Assembly: GCA_001598975.1 (NCBI GenBank) | Contig: BBXU01002503.1 | Location: 1 to 10,900, forward strand | Direction of reading: 5' to 3' | DNA from: Parachlorella kessleri | Taxonomy: Eukaryota; Chlorophyta; Trebouxiophyceae; Chlorellales; Chlorellaceae | DNA: 10,900 nucleotides | In this document: one piece after another, positions 1-8,854 of the stretch | How the letters are laid out: each line of letters begins with the position of its first letter | Position numbering within the stretch: position 1 is the stretch's first letter | Notes under the pieces: model-generated | Databases searched by the model: none | What the model was told of the DNA's origin: nothing | Seen by the model: the letters and a program-made list of their open reading frames with translations, nothing else | Translations under genes and position numbers: made by a program

Positions 1-46
1 GATGTGTTACACCGATTGATGCCCGTGTGTGCATGCTTGCAAGGTA

Positions 47-80
47 CCATCATAACAACCTAGTTAGGTTTTTATGATGG
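47..80. repeat. Near-perfect AT-rich palindrome
   Basis: The left arm CCATCATAA (47-55) plus AACCTA (57-62) is mirrored by TAGGTT (65-70) plus TTATGATGG (72-80). One mismatch (C56 against T71) interrupts the pairing and only two bases (63-64) lie between the arms. It is AT-rich in an otherwise GC-rich region. It could form a cruciform or transcript hairpin; the two-base loop does not suit a microRNA precursor. Function unknown. Confidence 0.75.
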
Positions 81-785
81 CATCCAGAACTTGATGTTGT
101 ATATGCCCCTTAGCCCTGTGCTTTTTACCAGCCAGAGTACAAAAGCACTCAGTACATGCCCCCATCCACGCACCCAGACCGGTGTACCCCACGCACCACC
201 ATCCCGCCCATGCACACACCTCGTAAACCCCAAAGCCCCCCCGCTCTTCCGGCCGAACACACAACAACGCACTGAACCCTGTGTGTCATACCAGCATATC
301 AGCATGCGTATTGTACACGCTTTTAGCACTAGTGAATATATGCGGCCAGGGCTACGCTGCGATGTGCGCACCTCCGGCTGTTGCCGCGCAGACCAACGCC
401 AGGCTCGTCAATGCCAACAATGGCAGCGCCACTGACGCCTTCGCCATAGCACGGACCCTGAAAGCAGCAGGGCCCCGGTCAAGGAAGCGTGATTGTAGTG
501 TCAACAGGTCAAGCGGCTTGGGGGGTGTTGAGTACCGCGCCTCAACGTGAAGTTACGCTGTTAGACTAGACTACCGTCAAAGCAACTCTCGAGCTTAGGC
601 AGTACTGCAGGAGACCTGTCTGGGCAACTTCTGGTATGCGCACACAAGCTGTATATCACTCACCTCTCAGCCGTCTTAGAACCGATTCCTTGGAGGAGTG
701 TGCGAGTCTACCAGTGTCCGATGAGGCGCAGGGGGAGTTATATGCACTGCCACGGACACAACGCGGCGCGGCTGACAGGACCGGT

Positions 786-821
786 CCAGTCGGACTGGTA
801 CCACCTGCCGCAGGCAGTACC
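786..821. repeat. Two adjacent short hairpins
   Basis: CCAGTC-G-GACTGG (786-798) is a 13-base hairpin sequence. Directly overlapping it, GGTAC (797-801) pairs with GTACC (817-821) around an inner stem CTGCC/GGCAG (805-809 and 813-817, sharing G817). The two structures compete for the bases at 797-798. No gene covers them, so the role is unknown; they may be remnants of a small non-autonomous element or an unidentified RNA structure. Confidence 0.55.
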
Positions 822-1020
822 ATCTGCCCCAGGGGGTGCACACGGTATGGGACTATCAGACTCTGGGGACGTCAGATGTCTTAGGGTAGGGAAACGGCGG
901 TGGGCAGATCGGCAGGAGTGTGAGATGCTAGAGTGCCTTGGGTGTGCAGACATGTATGCTGATGGCGCAGCATCACTCTGAAAAGCGACCCCCCTTGATG
1001 AGCGGCCCTGGAGGGAGCAG

Positions 1021-1140
1021 GGGCCCCCCTGGCGGCCGCCTGGCCAGGACAGCAGGGCAGCCACCCACCCTGGAGACCCCCGGGGGGAGACCTCCCTGGC
1101 CACCTTTCCAAAGGGGGACCCATGGGGGTACCCCCCTGGT
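1021..1140. repeat. GC-rich, palindrome-dense segment
   Basis: Perfect palindromes crowd this segment: GGCGGCCGCC (1031-1040), CCTGGCCAGG (1039-1048), CCCCCGGGGG (1077-1086), CCCATGGG (1119-1126) and GGGGGTACCCCC (1124-1135). Runs of five or more G or C recur on both strands. Minus-strand frames across it read as Gly/Pro-rich peptides, which I take to be composition, not coding. I found no clear terminal inverted repeats or target-site duplication that would make it a defined transposon. Confidence 0.6.
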
Positions 1141-1170
1141 ATGACCCCCTGGGCTGCCCTCCCATGCATG

Positions 1171-1262
1171 TGGCACGTGCCACGTGGCAGGTGACAGGAA
1201 GGGAGGAGAGGTCATCGGGGAGGTAGCCCTGGGCACTAACAAGCGATGCCACAGAACACGTG
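1171..1262. promoter_or_regulatory. Cluster of three CACGTG G-box cores
   Basis: TGGCACGTGCCA (1171-1182) and GCCACGTGGC (1179-1188) are overlapping perfect palindromes, each with a CACGTG core; a third CACGTG lies at 1257-1262. CACGTG is the binding core of plant and algal bZIP and bHLH factors. No gene start is visible close by on either strand, so which gene it would serve is unclear. That it is regulatory is inference from the motif alone. Confidence 0.35.
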
Positions 1263-1592
1263 CACCCCCTTGCCCGCCGCAATTATATTCCGAAGCTACA
1301 CCGAAGCTTCCTACCTAGGATGCCTCTGCCCACACTCCCCAATGTGCACAAAATCCAGTACAAACTGTTAAGAAAAACAGCAAGTGGGCCGCGGCCGGCC
1401 AGACAGGCAAGGCATTCTAGACATCGGCCGTACAACTGCAAACACAGATGCCTACATATGGACACTTGCTGCCTACCTGCAACATCCCTCGTTGGCCCCT
1501 AAACCAGAAAGTACTGCACCGTTGCATCCCCAAGGTCATCTCCAGCGGAAATGCCTTCGGTCCATCTAACCAAAACACACCATCTCAGAGCC

Positions 1593-3274
1593 TCAAGATG
1601 CGCCAGGAGGGCCACCCCGAGGAGATGCATGCTCGGCAGCAAGACCGGCATCCCTGCTGTGCTGACCCATGTCAGTAGCCACGTTCACCTGCCGCTCTGT
1701 AGGAGTCTCCCTAGCTTCCAGTGCTGCTGGAGGCGTGTCCCCCACTGCCTGGTGGCCTGCTTGTCTGAGCATGTCTCCAGCATTGGCCGATTTTGCCTGT
1801 CCCTCCCCACCACTGTCAGGCCGCCCTCTCTTCCTGTGCCTGGGTGCTGCTTTGCCCCGGGGTGTGTGGGGGTACGCTGGGTAGGTGATTGTGAGACCTG
1901 CGGGATGCAAGGGGGCTTGTGACCACAGCCTCACCACTCCCCCTTCGTAGCTCATTTCCCGCTCCAACACAAGTCCATGTGGCTGTGCTCTACACATACT
2001 GTACAAGGGGCACATGTCAGGCACCAGAAAGGCGCTCATGTCAGGCACACAACAGCGTATCCCAGCCGACCTGCTACGTCGCGTCATAGGGAAGCTTTCC
2101 AGAGGAGGGCAGCGTTTTCTCACACTGGCAGGGTTTCCTCACACTCGCAAGCACTCATGCAGGCAAGCAGGGTTCGACTGGGCTCACCGTCCACAGAGGC
2201 AAATTTGGTGAGCTTGTGTGGCGAGGGCGGCTTGCCAGCAGTGATGATGTGTACCACCTGCCAGCCCCTCACGGTCAAAGCGTCACTGATGAGGGACCGG
2301 TGGCACCGCCAGTTGACCTGCAATCCATGGGTGATGGTAAGGGTTAGGGTTATGCTGCCAAGAGAGATGAAGGCGAGAGGTCAGCAGGTGCTATGCTGTG
2401 CGGCATGTATTGCTGCTGCGCTATACTCCACTACAAGGAAGCTGGGGAAGGGATGGAAAAATTCTCAGACCATGGAGAGTAGAACCAGGGCGGCATGGCT
2501 TGCATCACATCGCCCTGGGCTCCTCACCGCTTCCGCGCACATGATAGCTGCAGGGCCTTGCTGGGTCGCCAGTTGGCACAGGTGCTCAACCCCCGTTTGG
2601 AACTCCTGGGTCTGCATGTAGTCTGCATAGCCTGAAGCAGCAGCCCTTGAGGCTGGGTTGAGAGCACATGCAGTGATAACTGCGGGTGGCGGCAGCAAGC
2701 TTTAAGACTAGGTTACTTACTAGTCTCGGTCAGGCTGCCTCCGCTGCATGACTGCCGAGCAGGCAGGGCGGCCCTAGCAGAGAGAGCAGCACAGCGTGGA
2801 CGAGCCCCCACACGACCGTGTGAGCAGTGCAGACATGGTAGCCTAAAAAAACAGTGGGCAGTCCTGCACAGCCTTTCTGCCAAGGAAGGCGTTCCGGGCT
2901 GCAAGGTTGGGCTGCAAAGCGGACTGCGTTGGCGAGACGGCGACCCTGTCACGGCGGCGGCAGGCCGGGACCACCAGCTTGCCTCTGAAGGAGGCATTGT
3001 CCCACCCCGCATTCAGCTGGCTGCTCTTGTCAGCCTTCCTCAGTCCACCTAGCTCCCTGCCGAGCCAGCAGTAGGCAAGGCCGTGTACCGCTGGCAGCTG
3101 CTGGGCCAGCGCCTCGGTATTGAACTGGGGGTTCGTCCTGGACCTCGGAACGGTGCGCACGTCAGCGAGGAGAGCCACCCCGTTCTGCTTGAGCATCTCT
3201 ACAAGCTCAGATAGCTGTCGGGTGCTGTGGCCGACGGTGAACATCTGGCGATCGTGAAGAGATGCTCTGGACAT
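1593..3274 (-). CDS. DUF488 family protein, four exons
   Basis: Proposed minus-strand exons are 3274-2983, 2631-2528, 2317-2188 and 1876-1593, giving 269 residues. The core matches DUF488 in order: FTVGHSTR (12-19), [17 protein letters not shown] (36-52), LGRELGGLR (71-79), NASFRG/YADYM (93-102), [16 protein letters not shown] (127-142) and VVHI (153-156). Slashes mark exon joins; phase and family sequence both continue across the first two, so these are firm. The biochemical role of DUF488 is not established; the CAE...CHR residues are its most conserved part. ATG 3274 is the first in-frame ATG after a TGA at 3295-3293; Met11 is another possible start. Intron 1 is GC-AG. The last join is less certain: a GTGAGC donor follows Asp175, and an acceptor CCCAG restores the frame into a 93-residue basic, disordered tail with RKRGRP. 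Unspliced, the protein would stop at 2120 after about 197 residues. No transit peptide is obvious. Confidence 0.85.
2632..2982 (-). other. GC-AG intron 1 of the DUF488 gene
   Basis: The exon ends in AGAG and the intron begins GCAAGC, very close to the known GC-AG donor consensus, and ends CTGCTTCAG. Joining at these sites gives SFRG-YADYM, the expected continuous family motif, whereas reading on past the donor loses family similarity at once. No nearby GT donor gives the same join. Confidence 0.8.
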
Positions 3275-3960
3275 GGCAGGACACTTCAAAAATCAGCAAA
3301 CGGCTTCCAGAAGGACTGCATTTGCTTCAACACAGTCATTGGTAAGGGTGGCAGGTTGGTGTTGCCCCGTTGTGATCATTAGCTGCCTCCGCAGGGCGGG
3401 AGTATTGCCATGCATGATCTGTCATCGAATGTACAGTTCAAACAAACGTACCTCCTTCCCTGTGATCATGCTAAACTCCTCTTCGACTCCATCCGCTCAA
3501 CACATAATTTCTTCAAAGCTGGAAGGTGCCGCTAGCACAGGTTGGTGGAGGGATGCTAGTACTCAACTCTAATGCTAACTCTGGTACAGCCATCATGGAC
3601 GACGCCTCTCCAGGTTTGCCAGCTGCTACATTTTCTCGCTGACAGAACGCTGACGGGTCGTGCATGGGCTGCCGCAGGTTCGGTGCGACTGCTGTGCCTC
3701 GCTTGGAGCAGCCCCTCCACAAAGGAGCTAGGCCACTGAGCTGGAAGCTGATTTCTCCCTCCCCCAACTTGGGGCACAACCTATCCTGGCAAGCCCACAA
3801 AACACGTACGAGCCACACTGCCTTGCCAGAGCATGGCACTGAGATGATATTCATGATATGACACACATGGGAAACACATTACTGTCAGCGCATAGGAGGT
3901 TCATTATACCAACTTGCTGAGAGCAGGTTTCATGCCCATGCAGGACTGGCCAGACACCTC
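3275..3960. promoter_or_regulatory. Divergent upstream region between two genes
   Basis: This region separates the starts of the minus-strand DUF488 gene and the plus-strand Q-rich gene, so it should hold both promoters and both 5' UTRs. I see no convincing TATA box. Open frames on both strands (for example 3513-3866 minus, 3664-3861 plus) lack family resemblance. A possible first coding exon of the plus-strand gene is ATG at 3595 in a good start context (GCCATCATGG), reading MDDASP, with a GTTTGC donor at 3614. An acceptor ATGCAG ending at 3943 would join it in phase to the frame running into 3961, adding 12 residues. The donor is weak, so this stays a hypothesis. Confidence 0.4.
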
Positions 3961-6900
3961 ATGGCCTCCCGCCCTGCAGCACCCAGCCTGGACATCGGTC
4001 TGTATGCAGCAGGTCCCCCCAACGGGAGTGCGCCGCTGGCCAACTTGGCACACGCTCTGCAGCTCCCATGGATAGTTCCGGCACCTCCGGCTGTGGTCCT
4101 AATGCCAGCGGTCAACACTGCAGGCCTGGCAGGACCTAGGCAGCCACAGATGCTCCCTGGGCCGCCAGCGGCGCCCCTGTTTGGCTTCCAAACTCCTAAA
4201 GTGAGTTGAGAGGCAAGGGTTATTGAGAGAGAACGCTGCATAAGGGTGCAGAGGTTCACACACCTCGATCCAGAAGGCGGCAAGAGGCAGGCAGTGCAGG
4301 GACGAGTCCTGTGCTGCCAACGCTATGTGGCGGTCACCTGCTAATCAATGCTTTTGACTGACAGGGATACAGTGCGTGCAACCATTGGCTTTGTCGCCAT
4401 GTCCTTGTGCTCGTTGCAGGAGCTCGTCGCATATCAGTCCTTGGCCATACCAGTCTAGTCTTGAGCTCACCACCCACTGATGAAGGTTTCTCGTCTCTCC
4501 TATCTGTTCTGTTGGCCCCGCGCGTATGCAGGCGCGTGCACCTATGATCTCCAGCCATGGAACTCACCGCCCTATGGGTTCCTCTGATAGCCTAGCTTCG
4601 GAAGCAGCCAGCGCACTCAGCGCGCAGCACCGCCGAGCAGAGCACCAGCGTGCGCAGCAGCAGATGTATCAGCTGGCCGCAGAGTTGGGGCTCGTCTTGC
4701 CAGGCCCCAGCACTCCAGGACCAGCAGGGCTACCTTTGGCAGAATCAAACGGTTTGTCAGTGCCACCAACCGTCCACCAGCAAGACTACATCCTCCCTTT
4801 GAAGCCCCCTTGCATCATGGCCACACCTCCCGTCGCCCCTGCTACCCCAGACATGGTGCTGCCAGTAATGATGGCAGCAGGGCCACAGCCTCCACACCAG
4901 GCCCAGGACCAGCCATGCCTTCAGGCTGCAGATTGGGGGCACCAAGGAGCTTCGCCAGCGACGGGCGTGGTGGGAACACCAGCAGCTCTTCAGCAGTATG
5001 GCCCTGCTCTGACCACGCCAGCGGCCAGTGCGGCGGCTCCGAGGCAACAGGGCCACGGAGCGGCAACTTCGGCGGCAGTGTCAGGACTTACCATGCAGCA
5101 CGGGCCGGCTGTGGCACAGCCTGCAGGGATACCGGAGGCTCAGGAGCAGCAGGGTCTCAGTGCGGCACAGATGGTGGCAGTGCCAGGCGCGCATAGGCTG
5201 ACAAAGCAAGTGCTGCCACCAAGAGAGGCAGTACATATATCCAAGACACGGGAGGAACCAGCCAGGTCACAACCAGCAGCATTTCCAGCGTTCTACGAGC
5301 AGACGGCCAAACAAAGCTCTCTGCATGGACTTTCCCTGGAGCAAGCTCAGCAGCACCAGCAGCAACAGCAGATGCAGGCGCTGCAGCAAAAATGGGCAGA
5401 ACAGCATCGACAACAGCTGCGAGTACAGATTAGTGAGAGGGAGCAGCAGGCAAGACTTACGAGGGTGCCACTGCCAGGACAAAAGCAAGCACAGCATGAC
5501 TTGCATGTAGATGGGCACAAACCACCGCTAGCACAGCAACAACAGGCACAGCAGCAGCAAGCATCGCGGGCTGCTCCAGGAACACACCAAGCTGCACTGC
5601 CGTGCCAAGTACTGCAACGGCAGCGGCGGCAGCGCCAGCAGGCATGGCTGCAGCTGCGGCGTGCACAGCTGGCAGCTCAGCTGAGCCAGGCACCCCCAGT
5701 CCCGCCCGCCCCTCAGAGGGTGCGGCCGCGCAAGCGCAAGTCGCGCCCGCAGCACAGCTGGCCTGATGCCTCCCAGCCGCCTTGGTGGCAGCAGCCTGAG
5801 GAGGTGACCTCGCCACAGCGGGCTCAGCGGGCCAGCAGCGGCAGCCCTGACTGGCTGGGATCTGGTGTGGATAGCGGGGACAGTGTGACACCTGGCACTG
5901 AAGCCCCGGCCGCACGCACGCCAGGCATGGACTCGGATACCACTAGCACCCAGCAGGATACGGCAGCTAGAGACAGCGGATGGAGTGGGGCTGTCAGCAC
6001 AGGGGTGGGTGGCAGGGGAGGCACGGGCCCGCGTGGATCCAGAGAGCAGGCTGCCGCGGCAGCGGTGGGGCTGATGCTGGTGGCCGCGGGCGCTAGACCC
6101 AGGCCACCGCAGCGGCCACGTCGTGCCAGGTCAGCGCTGGGCAGCGCCAGCGAGGCAGTGGCTGTCGCCCTGGAATCTACAGTGGTGGGTGGGATCCACC
6201 TGCGGCCCAGGAGGCCTGCTATGATGCCTTGCCGCGCAGCTTCGGAACCCCTGCCTTGCCTGCGCCAGCGCGAGCTTGAGCCTGTGGGTGAGGGCGAGGG
6301 TGAAGGAGAGGGCAGGAGCAGGGGCAAGGGCGAGGACCAGGCACTCCCACCTCGTGCAAAGCGTGCTCGGCCAGTCTCCATGCTGCACAGCCTTGACGCA
6401 GAGCCCAGTGGTGGCCACACTGCTAAGGGCACAGCAGATGCAGTGCAACTGCCCCACCCACAGCATGTGGGGCCAGTCTCAGCGCTGGGCACCCTGGCTA
6501 AGGAGGCGCCAGCTGCAGAGGGACCATCAGTGGACCCAGTCGAGAAGGCTCTTGTACCCTGCGCCGGTGAGTGCTTCAGTGTGCAGCTCTAAGGGAAGCA
6601 GAGTTTGAGTGGGAGCCTGGTGGGCCTGTTCCATCCGCAGGTAAAACTTCGTGCATGACCTTGCGTCTGCTACCTGTCCCTTCCTTTCTGTCCTGAAAGC
6701 GCGGCTAGTCTAAAACTGTAAGGCACAAGTATGGCTCCCAATGGCGTGACATAACATACCCCATGACCTACTCTCCCATGTAGCACCAACCCAGCCAGCC
6801 GACCCCCCTCCTGAGCCACGACCCTCCTCGCCCTATGTGCACCCACCCGCCGCCCCTACCGTTCCGTCCATCCCACCGCCACCCCCGCAACTCCCACCAG

Positions 6901-8795
6901 CTCTGCCCTCCAGCGCAGTTGCTTCCCAGCCAGTCCTCCCTGCCGCACTGGTGCTGTCTAACCTCTCCCACTTGGAACCCCGGCTGGAACGGGCCTTGCA
7001 AGCGGGAACGCCAGCAGCTGCAGCTACCTAGGCAGGCTGTGGGGAACCCAAGCCGGGCTAAGGCACACAGAACACCAAAACAAGCACACCAAGCCCGGCC
7101 TGGGCAGGGGTCCAGCCAGGGATCAGCTACAAGTGGTGAAGGAGGGCCCCTTGGACCTCAGTCAGTGCCAGGGTGGCAGCAGCAGCCACATCATGAGCCA
7201 GAGCGTGGTCAGCAAGCACAGCAGCAGCAGGAGGTGCGGTACCAGCCACAGCTGCCTCAGCAGCAGAGCAGCGGGGAGAAGCCCCAGTGCGCAGATCATC
7301 AGATGAGTCGGGCAACGCCACAGGTGGCCGCTACTGCCGAGCTACATGGGGGTGCCCCTGCCATAGGGCTTCCACTGCTGGTGCCACCTCTGCAGCAAGC
7401 TGTGCGGATGCCCAAGCCGTCCTGTCCGCTGCTCCAGCCATTGCAGCAGCAGCAGCAGAAGGGGTCTGACTTGAAACAGCAGGAGCAGCGCGTCCAGCAG
7501 CAGAAATGCCCAACGAGTGCCGGTCCCTGCCTGCGGCCAGGAGCGCTAGTAGGCTTCCAAGCCCAAGCGTCCAAGCCGCCCAGCAGCGTCAGCGCTGGGG
7601 CACCCAGGACAGCCCCCATGCTAGCGGGACTACAGGCCCACCACTGTATGCTGCCGGCAGCGGCTCACTGCTGAACTCGAGTACCAGCACAGCCCTCCTC
7701 TCATCACGTCCCTGGCTGGCATCTGCTGGGCCCTACCAAGGCCGCCCTGCCAATGGCTCGATACCTTCTTCAAGCGCCAGCGCTGCATCCTCCTTGATGC
7801 CCTCCTGGCTGCCAGCTGTCCCTAGTGGGCCCCCACCATCCCTCCCTGCCAGCGCCCCCCAGGCCCCCATCACGCTCCAACTGCTGGCCTCCATGCAGCA
7901 GCTAGCTGCCAGACTGCCCTCCTTTACTACGCTGGGCATGCTGTGGGGTCAGCAGCATGCCATGGCCAGCGCGCTGGCATGCGCAGGCGCCACAGCGTAC
8001 GCCCCGGGAAGTGTAACAGGACAGGGGGACCCCATGGCAGGACATGGGACATGCACCGCCCTACCTAGCCGCATGGGGCAGCCCCCGTTGCAGGTCAGGA
8101 CCACCCAGCCTCCACCACAAGAGTTGCAAGAGCCAGCTCCGCCGGCGCCGCGCTCGGCAGATCAGCGGCTGCCCTGGTCTGCTTGGCCTCAGGGCGGCTT
8201 GAGCATGCTGCAGCAGCCTCCCTTAGGCGTCAGCCAGGCCCACCCACAGCCAGCAGCCCTGACCTTATGCTTCGCCGGTGGCCAGCTGGTGCTGCCTCTG
8301 CAGCAGCAGCAGCAGTCGCTGGGGTGTCTGTCAGTGCCCCAGCTGGGCCCTCAGCCTCCTAACCAGCAGTGGCAGGAGCAGGCAAGAATTTCGGAGCTGC
8401 CAGGGGTGGGGAGCTCACCGAAGGGCGCCCCGCCGCATGCAGATCCAGACCCAGTCACGGCAGCGAGTGGGCCAGCCTTGGATCTGCCCAACGGTGCCAG
8501 TGGTCAGAAACCGGGCGAGGGACTTGCCGTGGCTTCAGACGCGGTGAGACGCCCATGTCACATGCGGGATGCTTGCAGGCGTGGGCTGTTAGGAAGCAGA
8601 AGATAAGCTTGGCCGCCACCACCGCCCCACTACCACCGAAGCTGGAGGGGTCACTGTGGCAGGCCATGTGCGCCTTGCCCTTGTGTGCAGGGCGCGGTTG
8701 TGCCTGGGAGCCCTCAAAGTGGCCCTGAAGCGCTGCTGGCCTGGCTATTGAGAAGCACAGGCGAGCTTGCTAGCGGTGCTCAGCCGCAGTCCTAG
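3961..8795 (+). CDS. Large Gln/Ala/Pro-rich, probably nuclear protein
   Basis: Proposed exons are 3961-4200, 4532-6566, 6784-8543 and 8691-8795, giving about 1,379 residues. The joins use GTGAGT/GCAG (phase 0), GTGAGT/GTAG (phase 1) and GTGAGA/GCAG (phase 0), and every phase agrees. I recognise no domain. The protein is low-complexity and mostly disordered: a Pro/Ala/Leu N-terminus (1-80), a Gln-rich stretch likely to form coiled coil (about 353-432), a basic nuclear-localisation-like RPRKRKSRP (478-486), an acidic Glu/Gly repeat (about 664-680), a second basic patch RAKRARP (688-694), a Pro-rich segment (about 760-800), more Q tracts (near 979 and 1264) and a short hydrophobic C-terminal helix (EALLAWLLRS). 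This composition suits a transcriptional or RNA-associated scaffold, which is inference only. Exon 3 changes reading frame near 7000 and back near 7505, so as given it is broken by two single-base indels. The gene could instead stop at 6592. Confidence 0.6.
5348..5560 (+). repeat. Interrupted CAG/CAA glutamine-codon tract
   Basis: Runs of CAG and CAA in the coding frame of the large gene encode two Q-rich blocks around a more charged middle with KWAEQHRQQL. The mix of CAG and CAA and the interruptions by CAC, GCA and ATG suggest an old, stabilised repeat, not a recent pure expansion. Confidence 0.8.
6717..6721 (+). terminator. TGTAA motif inside intron 2 of the large gene
   Basis: A TGTAA lies about 125 nt after the in-frame TAA at 6590-6592 that would be used if the GTGAGT donor at 6567 were not spliced. 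This is a plausible position for a poly(A) signal and would give a shorter protein of about 688 residues. Alternatively it is a chance five-base match within the intron 6567-6783. Confidence 0.3.
7444..7458 (+). repeat. Pure (CAG)5 tract
   Basis: Five uninterrupted CAG units in the large gene encode five Gln in the frame used between the two apparent indels. Further CAG-rich coding lies upstream (7218-7231) and downstream (7496-7504). Confidence 0.85.
8301..8315 (+). repeat. Pure (CAG)5 tract in late exon 3
   Basis: Five CAG units encode QQQQQ after LVLPL in the large gene, about 115 residues before its C-terminus. It is of the same length as the tract at 7444 and is a likely site of length variation between strains. 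Confidence 0.85.
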
Positions 8796-8849
8796 GCCAC
8801 TCCCCCACCTCTCCTCCAGGAACGGGGACTGTGAAGCCTTGGCCGACCC

Positions 8850-8854
8850 TGTAA
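8850..8854 (+). terminator. TGTAA poly(A) signal of the large gene
   Basis: TGTAA lies 55 nt after the TAG stop at 8793-8795. TGTAA is the predominant polyadenylation signal in chlorophyte nuclear genes, usually 10-20 nt before the cleavage site. Its position supports the proposed terminal exon. Confidence 0.55.

Larger units (their letters stand above)
1..1592. other. Gene-poor region, no supported gene
   Basis: No open frame here has both convincing protein character and sensible splice sites. The longest open frames on either strand are proline-, cysteine- or glycine-rich readings of skewed sequence. The only stretch with some coding look is plus-strand about 341-480, where the frame reads like the end of a signal peptide followed by ANARLVNANN-like sequence with GC-rich third positions (see findings). 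The region contains hairpins, palindromes and G-box cores, listed separately. The 3' UTR of the DUF488 gene must begin below 1593 on the minus strand, but I see no TGTAA (TTACA on this strand) between 12 and 1592, so its end is not placed. Confidence 0.5.

Noticed and set aside
881..1282. Minus-strand Gly/Pro-rich open frames over the GC-rich region
   Set aside because: All frames there are open because of base composition and palindromes; no start context, splice sites or poly(A) signal support a gene.
2338..2352. Telomere-like GGGTTAGGGTTA
   Set aside because: It lies in intron 2 of the DUF488 gene just before the acceptor; on the minus strand it reads CCTAACCC with a CTAAC branch-point-like core, a simpler explanation than a telomeric remnant.
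2843..2982. Continuation of the first DUF488 exon past the GC donor
   Set aside because: Family similarity stops exactly at the donor, and the next exon restores the motif, so this stretch is intron.
3513..3866. 117-codon minus-strand open frame upstream of the DUF488 gene
   Set aside because: No family resemblance and no donor that joins it in phase to the DUF488 start; an in-frame stop at 3295-3293 separates them.
5824..6492. 222-codon minus-strand open frame inside the large plus-strand gene
   Set aside because: It mirrors the CAG/GCA-rich coding strand, where stops are rare in all frames, and reads as Leu/Pro/Ser-rich low complexity.
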